Source: Baffinella frigidus (taxonomy: Eukaryota; Cryptophyceae; Cryptomonadales; Baffinellaceae). Taken from it: a stretch of 10,552 nucleotides of DNA. The position numbers and the translations under genes are program-made. This document shows, one piece after another, positions 5,822 through 10,552 of this stretch. The stretch covers positions 26,341 to 36,892 of the forward strand of contig MU647293.1 of NCBI GenBank assembly GCA_026770585.1. The letters are read 5' to 3'. The notes under the pieces were generated by a model. The model had not been told where the DNA came from. It saw only the letters and a list, made by a program, of their open reading frames with translations, and did not search any database. The stretch's first letter is position 1, and each line of letters starts with the position of its first letter.

Positions 5822-5889
5822 TCATACAAATCTGAAAAAAAACTCTGCAAGCCTCTGAAAAAAACCTCTGCAAGCCCACTTCGGATCCC
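5822..5889 (+). repeat. 68-bp dispersed direct repeat, copy 2
   Basis: This is the partner of 5556-5623. It lies directly between the 20-bp repeat and the foldback at 5891, which suggests that it moved or was duplicated together with them. Confidence 0.88.
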
Positions 5890-5890
5890 C

Positions 5891-6020
5891 GAAGTTCCAA
5901 GATTGCGAACTTCTAAATGGACCGTAATTATTAGTAAACACCATTTGTACTGCAAAATTTGAATTTAAAACACTGTATGTCCAAACGGGTCCATCTAGAA
6001 GTTCGCAATCTTGCAACTTC
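5891..6020. mobile_element. 130-bp foldback element
   Basis: The left arm starts GAAGTTCCAAGATTGCGAAC and continues to TGGACC. The right arm at 5988-6020 is its reverse complement with a few mismatches (GAAGTTGCAAGATTGCGAAC). The loop of about 65 bp is AT-rich. No coding capacity. Confidence 0.9.
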
Positions 6021-6033
6021 GAAGTTCGCGCTG

Positions 6034-6245
6034 GCCAAGTCCTACCACATTGGCTCTAGAGCTATTCCGGTAGGACTTGTCGTGTTTTCGATTTCGAGAC
6101 TTCGAGACTTCGAGACTTCATTTGTACCATGAGATTGGAAACGGTGTGTTTTAAAACGTTTTACGCCCTTTAAAATCTTTTTGAAGTCTGAAATCCTGAA
6201 ATCTCGAAGTCGAAAACGCGACAAGTCCTACCGGAATGGCTCTAG
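6034..6245. mobile_element. About 190-bp foldback with an extra end attached head to head
   Basis: The main element is 6056-6245, with ends CTAGAGCTATTCCGGTAGGA and, in reverse complement, CTAGAGCCATTCCGGTAGGA. The arms extend through GTTTTCGA and TTCGAGA. Bases 6034-6059 carry a further copy of the end in the opposite sense, so the left border is itself a palindrome around CTCTAGAG. GAGACTTC is repeated three times inside the left arm. Confidence 0.88.
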
Positions 6246-6262
6246 TCGTATCGATCAAGCTT
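6243..6262 (+). repeat. 20-bp direct repeat bracketing two foldbacks (right)
   Basis: TAGTCGTATCGATCAAGCTT is identical to 5801-5820. It overlaps the CTAG terminus of the foldback at 6056-6245. Confidence 0.88.
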
Positions 6263-6576
6263 TCTCGCGCTCATGCTCCGGTGGGCCGCCCCAGGCTACA
6301 AGGGGTGGGGTGGACCACGCCAGGTCACACGTCAAAATTTCAGTTTACTACACGATCTTCGAGTAAAGTTGATTCTTCCCGGGAAACACGCCAAAAGTGA
6401 TGGGAATTGGGGCTCTTTGCTGGCGCATTTTTAAAAATCGGTTCCACGATAAGCCATCCATTCACTTTTAGCGCGAACACGCGTGTATGAAATCCCCACT
6501 TGTGCCCTGGCGCGGCCAGCTCAAAAAAGCCGAACTCGGTAAATCCACTTCGGAGTACCGGCAAGAATCTCGGGTG
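6263..6576. other. Region without a supported gene
   Basis: A 74-codon minus-strand frame (6340-6564) has mixed, protein-like composition, including GFFELAAPGHKWGFHT. I recognise no family and there is no supporting start context. A weak inverted pair (AAAAGTGATGG near 6393, TCCATTCACTTTT near 6457) suggests another decayed foldback. Confidence 0.4.
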
Positions 6577-6697
6577 ATACCAGAATCTGTCCTGATAAAA
6601 AGGCGTAAGATAGCATCATTTGATGCCTAAAAGAGCATATACACCCTTACCTTCCGCGTGGGGAGCCTAAGATAGCGGGACAGATTCTGTCTTGGTC
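6577..6697. mobile_element. About 120-bp element with AGAATCTGTCC ends
   Basis: CAGAATCTGTCCTG on the left and CGGGACAGATTCTG on the right form terminal repeats of about 14 bp. GCGTAAGATAGC and GCCTAAGATAGC lie just inside in direct orientation. Short and non-coding. Confidence 0.7.
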
Positions 6698-6735
6698 CGA
6701 AATTAAATCTATTGGGTGTCGGGGGGGGGCGGCAC

Positions 6736-6798
6736 TTGAGAGCCGACGAAAGAGAAGGACGCGATGTTCATCCCGGCTTTCGAGGTCATCTTGTCCTT
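6736..6798 (-). CDS. Second copy of the PRAT linker exon (diverged)
   Basis: The minus strand encodes KDKMTSKAGMN then IASFSFVGSQ, followed by GTGCCG. Against the exon at 7079-7150 it aligns without gaps over 21 codons, with about 12 identities. The replacements are mostly conservative (L/I, Y/F, T/S, A/G). That pattern indicates both copies diverged while coding for protein. The upstream border is ATAAG/GAC, weaker than the TTTGCAG of the other copy. It may be an alternative exon, part of a second gene copy, or a pseudo-exon. Confidence 0.45.
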
Positions 6799-6816
6799 AT
6801 ATATTTATATCCAGCT

Positions 6817-6909
6817 TGTAAAACAGTACCAAGTCGCACATTTACATTGTAAAACAGTACCATCTCACACTTTGAGCGTGTAAAACACTACCACGATGCT
6901 CTCTAAAAC
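6817..6909 (+). repeat. 31-bp tandem repeat, three copies
   Basis: TGTAAAACAGTACCA recurs at 6817 and 6848, and as TGTAAAACACTACCA at 6879, an exact 31-bp period with variable remainder. The third copy (ACTACCACGATGC) resembles the GTACCACGATG words at 5189 and 5209. Confidence 0.88.
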
Positions 6910-7078
6910 ACATTTATCCGTGGTGGGGGAGGAAGCACTTCAGTGCCGACTCTCAAGTGCCGCCTGGGTCGCTGCGATACGTCTAGGGTATACGGTACCA
7001 ACTTTTAATATCGCGAATATAACCGACAACGAATATGACCGTTTAGGGGGGGAGGGAAAGGGGGGGGGGGGGCAGGAC

Positions 7079-7150
7079 TTGGGTGGCGACGACTGAGTAG
7101 GACTTGAGGTTCATGCCGGCCTTGGTCGTCATCTGCGACTTGAACATCGG
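7079..7150 (-). CDS. Candidate linker exon of the PRAT-family protein
   Basis: The minus-strand 72-base exon encodes 24 residues: PMFKSQMTTKAGMN then LKSYSVVATQ. The upstream border GGGTTTGCAG/CCG is a good acceptor. The downstream border CACCCAA/GTCCTG is a weak donor, so the 3' end is less certain. In Tim22-type proteins the segment before the PRAT motif carries a short amphipathic stretch (Met-Gly...Ser-Tyr pattern) between helices one and two, and KSQM...KSYS fits that. Its phase (0/0) joins directly to the exon at 3894-3973, which would give SYSVVATQ before TAMFAGIG. The 6736-6798 copy supports coding. The intron to the next exon would be about 3.1 kb. Confidence 0.5.
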
Positions 7151-7170
7151 CTGCAAACCCAGAGCTAGAA

Positions 7171-7294
7171 GTTAACGGATTTGTTGACGGATTTGTTCCG
7201 CACATCCAGCGCGTCAACTTACGAACAGTCGGTCAACCCAAGTGATGCCTAGAGCTGAGGGCCGTGGTCTCACGGCACCGCCACTGACTAGCGT
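7171..7294. repeat. Left arm of a long-range inverted repeat (2.3 kb apart)
   Basis: It starts GTTAACGGATTTGTTGACGG and runs through ACGAACAGTCGGTCAACCCA to GACTAGCGT. It matches the reverse complement of 9369-9479 with few mismatches over about 112 bp. The left arm has a 12-bp internal duplication (GGATTTGTTGAC) that the right arm lacks. The outer palindromic GTTAAC ends the match on both sides. Confidence 0.9.
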
Positions 7295-7336
7295 CACCTC
7301 TCTCCCCCCTCGTGTCTTCTCTACCTACCAAGACTG

Positions 7337-7474
7337 CCACCAGCCCTCAGAGTGGGAGCAAATCGCCCTTTTCAAGCCCCTTGGCTTGTACTGAAGGCCG
7401 TCGGATTCCGACGACCTCAGGTACAGATCAAGGGACTCGAAAAGACGATTTGCTCCCACTCTGAGGGCTGGTGG
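7337..7474. mobile_element. MITE family 3 (about 138 bp), copy A
   Basis: The terminal repeats begin CCACCAGCCCTCAGAGTGGG and continue AGCAAATCG, followed by a further paired arm (TCAAGCCCCTTGG against TCGAGTCCCTTGA). Copy B at 9089-9224 has the same ends but a different core. No clear target duplication is seen. Confidence 0.9.
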
Positions 7475-7554
7475 TGGGAGACTACATCCGCTGCACACCC
7501 ACGGGGACGATTCAGCTGTAGAGAGACCTTTGATGCTACCATCACGGCCACCAT

Positions 7555-7715
7555 CCACACAGCGGCCTTCGAAGGGATTTTGAATCACCCCTAAGCGATA
7601 AGACCTAGGACCCTACGGTAGGCAACCCGTAGGGGCATAGGGGGGTTCCTACGGATAAGGTAACGGAAACTCGGGCTCTCAGCACCCGAAAATCCCTTCG
7701 TAGCCCGCTGTGTGG
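7555..7715. mobile_element. MITE family 2 (161 bp), copy B
   Basis: It is the same length as copy A at 4497-4657 and highly similar throughout, including TTTTGAATMACCCCTAAGCG and ACGGTAGGCAACCCGTAGGG. The ends are CCACACAGCGG and CCGCTGTGTGG. Confidence 0.92.
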
Positions 7716-7777
7716 GTATGCACCCCCACCGAGGATGTGTCTGGGCAGGGGCGCCGAGAGAAGTCATGTGAGTTTAA

Positions 7778-7937
7778 TGGGGTAACTGACCAAAAATGGG
7801 GTAGTTAGGCCTACGGGATGGCCTAGGACCTCCTACCGTAGGCCGAGACTTTTTGGTCCTAGGATCCCTCGGCCTACGGTAGGAGGTCCTAGGCAATGCC
7901 GTATGCCTAACTACCCCATCTTCAGGCCGTTACCCTA
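7778..7937. mobile_element. MITE family 1 (160 bp), copy B
   Basis: It is the same length as copy A at 4271-4430, with the same loop ACTTTTTGGTCCTAGG and orientation. The ends are TGGGGTAACTG and GGCCGTTACCCTA. Flanks are TAA on the left and TCA on the right, so a 3-bp TAA duplication is likely with one change. The order with family 2 is reversed compared with the 4.3-kb locus. Confidence 0.92.
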
Positions 7938-8246
7938 TCACGTTCTCTACCCACCAACGGGAATCCCGCATCACTCTCCGTGGTTCAGCTCGCTTCCCAC
8001 CTGTCATCAGTCTGGACAGGGAGAGTGAATCGCCTGGGGGGGGGGCTGATCGTCATCAGGTCAGCAGATGCCGATCAACCCCCCTCTCTTCCCTCCAGCC
8101 ATCAGTCTGGAACAGCCCCGCCGGCAGGCTCGTGAACGCCCACGTGACCGGTCACGCGGACGCCGAAGCCAGACGGTCGGTCGTTACTGCCTTGCGTGTT
8201 CCGGAGAGCGCTCTTTCCACCAGCCATGAGTCTGGAGAGGGAGAGT
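7938..8246. other. Region without a gene; ATCAGTCTGGA direct repeats
   Basis: The word RTCAGTCTGGA or its variant ATGAGTCTGGA occurs near 8003, 8101 and 8226. The first and last are followed by CAGGGAGAGT or GAGGGAGAGT. An inverted pair (a G run then CTGATCG at about 8036-8052, CGATCAACCCCCC at about 8072) is present. No convincing coding frame. Confidence 0.6.
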
Positions 8247-8486
8247 AATGGTTTCTTCCCGAGTTGGGAGCGGTTCTACAGCTGCCCAACTTGGGAAAAA
8301 ACCATTTCTTCCCGATTGACTTTACAAGTGTTTTTATCTGGCTGTTTGAGCCGCAGGCTGCCCGATTTCGGGCGACATCTCGTACAATTGCCCGAGAAAC
8401 GGAAAACCCGCAATCGAAAGTCAATCGGTTCGAAGAGAGAATGTTCGGCCGCGGTAAAATCACTTGTAAAGTCAATCGGGGAAGAA
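8247..8486. mobile_element. Two adjoining inverted-repeat structures
   Basis: A hairpin at 8247-8306 pairs AATGGTTTCTTCCCGAGTTG with its near-complement. It runs directly into a second element with ends TTCTTCCCGATTGACTTTAC (8306-8330) and its complement at 8461-8486. The shared TTCTTCCCGA word suggests that the hairpin is a duplicated end. A small palindrome GCCCGATTTCGGGC lies at about 8358-8371. Confidence 0.85.
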
Positions 8487-8557
8487 TGAATCGCCTTCGG
8501 GGGGCTTGGTCGGCATCTGGTATGCGGCACCACCTGGTTGACTAAACCTGCCCGGTT

Positions 8558-8730
8558 CAGTCAACCTACTGAACCGTCCCGGTCCAGTCAACCTACTGAA
8601 CCTTCCCGGTCCAGTCAACCTACTGAACCTTCCCGGTCCAGTCAACCTACTGAACCTTCCCGGTTCAGTCACCCTGGGCAGGTTCAGTCAACATGGGCAG
8701 GTTCAGTCAACCTACCCGATTCAGTCAACC
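8558..8730. repeat. 27-bp satellite, four units, each a potential hairpin
   Basis: Units 8558-8584, 8585-8611, 8612-8638 and 8639-8665 share CAGTCAACCTACTGAACC plus TTCCCGGTC. Degenerate copies continue to about 8730. Each junction forms GGTTCAGT...ACTGAACC, so every unit can fold. Because 27 is a multiple of three, frames stay open on both strands and give proline/threonine- or arginine-rich repeats. I do not call these proteins. Confidence 0.93.
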
Positions 8731-8784
8731 GGCTGCGCCTGGAACGTAGGCTGCGCAACAGGGCACGGGGAGCTTCTCCAATGC

Positions 8785-8917
8785 GCCCGGTCTCACCAAA
8801 TCGGTGAGACGCAACGAAGCTGAGACGGAGCTGGAATATCCCCGTGCCAGCAGTCGTTTGAGCCAGTCTAGCGTTGTCGCCGTCTGATTCTGTCTCACCA
8901 ATTTGGTGAGACCGGGC
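8785..8917. mobile_element. 133-bp foldback with palindromic ends
   Basis: GCCCGGTCTCACC on the left and GGTGAGACCGGGC on the right form the ends. Each end is itself a palindrome (GTCTCACCAA...TTGGTGAGAC). A further nested pair, GCACGGGGA (about 8763) and TCCCCGTGC (about 8840), overlaps the left border. Confidence 0.85.
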
Positions 8918-9088
8918 TCATTTTCGCTCCAACGTTGACAGATTTGTACATCAACCCGAGAACGTCGTCTTAATAATATTCAGCCAACCCGACTGAGGCA
9001 GAGCTAGTCAGTCAGGCAAGTCAGTCTAGCTCTTCCTGAGTTGATGATAAACAAAATACAGACACTCAGCGTGACGCCCTTTGTACCA

Positions 9089-9224
9089 CCACCAGCCCTC
9101 CGAGGCGGACTAAATCGACGATTGTTTGGAGGCATTGCCTCGGGTGGCACATTCGTTTTCGAAGGTGCCTCTCGAGGAATTGGCGCATGCTCCACCTCGA
9201 TTTGGTCCGCCTCCGGGCTGGTGG
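9089..9224. mobile_element. MITE family 3 (136 bp), copy B
   Basis: The ends are CCACCAGCCCTCCGAGGCGG and, in reverse complement, CCACCAGCCCGGAGGCGG. The core differs from copy A and reads as a glycine-rich open frame on the plus strand (FGGIASGG). I regard that as chance unless a match is found. Confidence 0.88.
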
Positions 9225-9368
9225 CATTCTATGGCGTGCCAGGCGGGACGCATGCAGAGCTGGTACCACAAGCCCAGCATGTCAATTTAAGCAGAGTCCC
9301 CTACACCCTACACCCTACTTTTCATCCAAGCGAACGCCCCCCCCCCCCCAGCCCCCTGTCTTCATGCA

Positions 9369-9479
9369 CGCTAGTCGGTGGCGGTCCCGTGAGGCCACGG
9401 CCCTCAGCTGTAGGCATCACTTGGGTTGACCGACTGTTCGTAAGTTGACGCGCTGGATGTGCGGTACAAATCCGTTAAC
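9369..9479. repeat. Right arm of the long-range inverted repeat
   Basis: This is the reverse complement of 7171-7294 minus the 12-bp duplication. It contains TACAAATCCGTTAACTTT, the word also found near the PRAT exon copies at 3170 and 3650. Between the arms lie copies of MITE families 1, 2 and 3, so the 2.3-kb interval could be a composite element or an inversion-duplication. Confidence 0.9.
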
Positions 9480-10048
9480 TTTGGAGCGGGAGAGCGCCTG
9501 AAGCAGAGCTAGAATCTATTCGTGCCAGCCAGCCCAGCCCAGCCACGGCAGCCGAGCAGCTGGCGGCTGCTGTGGATTGTGTGTATGCTGGGAGGGCATG
9601 GAAGGAGGATGGCGCCCGTTGTGGGGTGGAGCAGGAAGAAAATGGAGTTGACAGTTCAGAGCACGCTGCAAGAAGCTCCAGACTGGGTTGGGGCTCGCGC
9701 TGGAGGGGGCGCGGCTGCGGGCGCCGCACCTCCGACAACACGGATCGCAGCGACCCAGTGACGAAGCCAGCCATCCCGCCCACCATGGACGCACCCAAGA
9801 GGCGTTCAGTCCTGCGCGCCCCACACCGATATTCGCTTCAGCGCCCGCCCGCCCGCCAGACCCACCACCCCAGGGTCACCCCCCGCCTGCTGCCTCCAGC
9901 TCCCCTTCCCTCAGATATCAACGAATCGGACCCGCCCTGGAACCGTGGCCGGAAACCGCCGGCGAGGAAGTGCGGGTGTCATGCGTGTATGGGTCGTGAG
10001 GAAGTTGGGTTCGAGCGGGGACGCACGCGTCGACACCCATCCTCTTGA
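9478..10048 (+). CDS. 190-codon open frame, coding status uncertain
   Basis: This frame has no stop for about 190 codons in GC-rich DNA. Its first part reads EAELESIRAS...AAEQLAAAVDCVYAGRAWK, helical in character. The rest is Arg/Pro/Ser-rich and low in complexity. No start codon with good context was found at the beginning, and the first ATG is at 9785. It overlaps the minus-strand exon candidate at 9730-9811, and both are unlikely to be coding. I recognise no family. Confidence 0.22.
9730..9811 (-). CDS. Candidate first-helix exon of the PRAT-family protein
   Basis: The minus strand, bounded by GCGCGCAG/G upstream and TCGGAG/GTGCGG downstream, encodes TERLLGASMVGG then MAGFVTGSLRSVLSE. The glycine-spaced hydrophobic stretch resembles the first membrane helix of Tim22-type proteins, which has a GG...G pattern before a Thr/Gly turn. 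It ends in phase 0, matching the phase of the next candidate exon (7079-7150), and it lies upstream of it on the same strand. The evidence is pattern-level: a glycine-rich frame in GC-rich DNA can arise by chance, and an opposing open frame overlaps it. Confidence 0.35.
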
Positions 10049-10116
10049 AGATCACTGCCGCCCTGAAAAGTTGACTAAAAGTGCCAGAAAAAAAGACCCA
10101 AAATGGTCAAATTCCA

Positions 10117-10215
10117 ATGGCTAAGCTCCAACTCCAAGAATCCGTGTCCGCGGCCCAGCTCAACGCCGTCCACCCCCGGGAGTGGCGCTTGCTCCTGGCG
10201 AGCACGGAGACCTGT
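10117..10215 (+). CDS. Possible 5' coding exon, low confidence
   Basis: The ATG at 10117 has a fair context (CCAATGGC). It is followed by about 33 codons with strong G/C bias at the third position, encoding MAKLQLQESVSAAQLNAVHP and then REWRLLLASTETC. After that the bias is lost, and the frame runs on into the telomere-like repeat at 10410. A splice donor would be needed soon after 10200, but none is convincing. No family recognised. Opposing minus-strand frames exist over 10160-10399. Confidence 0.25.
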
Positions 10216-10408
10216 GGCAGGCAGATGTTTCGTTGGCGGATGTTTTGTTTGAATGGGGGTGGAGCAGCGTTGATGGATCACCTATCACGACCACGGGGAT
10301 TGGAATCACAGGAGGTTTTAGAGACAGGAAAGACACGTGGTCGGGGCTCAACGCGACCACATCTTCTGCACCCTCGTCCGCATCCCGATGACCGACCACG
10401 ACCTGGTT

Positions 10409-10449
10409 TAAACCCTAACCCCGAAACCCGAAACCCGAAACCCTGAAAC

Positions 10450-10450
<1 letters not shown>
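10409..10450 (-). repeat. Degenerate telomere-like tract (CCCTAACC, CCCGAAA units)
   Basis: AAACCCTAACCCCGAAACCC followed by CGAAACCC units is the complementary polarity of the GGGTTTC blocks at 618-1240 and 2446-2627. It forms the transition into the pure TCAACCC array. Confidence 0.9.
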
Positions 10451-10544
<94 letters not shown>

Positions 10545-10552
10545 ACCCTAAA
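10451..10552 (-). repeat. (TCAACCC)14 array ending in CCCTAAA
   Basis: Fourteen perfect 7-bp units (GGGTTGA on the minus strand) are seen, with the last three bases changing to the canonical CCCTAAA. The plus strand is C-rich at the right edge, opposite to a right chromosome end. The array is interstitial, or the window ends inside a longer block. Confidence 0.95.

Noticed and set aside
6340-6564. 74-codon minus-strand frame with protein-like composition
   Set aside because: No recognisable family, no repeat or homologue within the window, and no start or splice context to support it.
9118-9180. Glycine-rich plus-strand frame inside MITE copy B (FGGIASGG...GASRGIG) as a missing PRAT C-terminal exon
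   Set aside because: It is on the wrong strand relative to the other exons, sits inside a foldback core, and has no good splice borders.

Overview
This window looks like eukaryotic nuclear DNA from a subtelomeric or interstitial-telomere region. It is bounded by 7-bp telomere-like arrays: TTTGGGG at the left edge and TCAACCC ending in CCCTAAA at the right edge. It also contains long degenerate GGGTTTC tracts. CCCTAAA/TTTAGGG is the telomere unit of plants, most green algae, dinoflagellates, cryptophytes and apicomplexans, so a unicellular alga is a reasonable guess, but no species can be named. Both edge arrays have the wrong polarity for chromosome ends: the G-rich strand runs inward from the left edge and the C-rich strand faces the right edge. 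They are therefore interstitial arrays, or places where assembly stopped in a repeat.

Layout. Bases 1-400 hold the TTTGGGG array and a GTTAC/AACSGTT satellite. Bases 610-2800 are a mosaic of degenerate telomere-like tracts and a repeated 'GATC-ATGTGG-TTGTACC' subtelomeric unit, with a 156-bp near-identical duplication and a foldback. Bases 2810-4190 hold a GATC-flanked inverted-repeat transposon and several copies of a short exon-like unit mixed with 68-bp foldbacks. Bases 4270-9225 are packed with non-autonomous inverted-repeat (MITE/foldback) elements. At least three families are present twice, at 160, 161 and about 137 bp. Short tandem repeats and perfect palindromes lie among them. Bases 9480-10400 are GC-rich and may contain exons. 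Bases 10410-10552 return to telomere-like repeats.

Genes. There is no complete, recognisable intron-free gene, and no rRNA or tRNA gene was seen. The best coding signal is on the minus strand. Three short exon-like stretches (9730-9811, 7079-7150, 3894-3973) have AG/GT borders, mutually compatible phases and the same order as the parts of a Tim17/22/23 (PRAT) inner-membrane translocase protein. They are a glycine-rich first membrane helix, a linker, and a second helix with the PRAT motif G-x2-F-x10-R-x3-D. The linker exon has a second diverged copy and the PRAT exon has at least six further partial copies. Either this is a live gene with multi-kilobase introns filled by MITEs, or it is a set of gene fragments multiplied with the subtelomeric DNA. 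The C-terminal half of the protein was not found.
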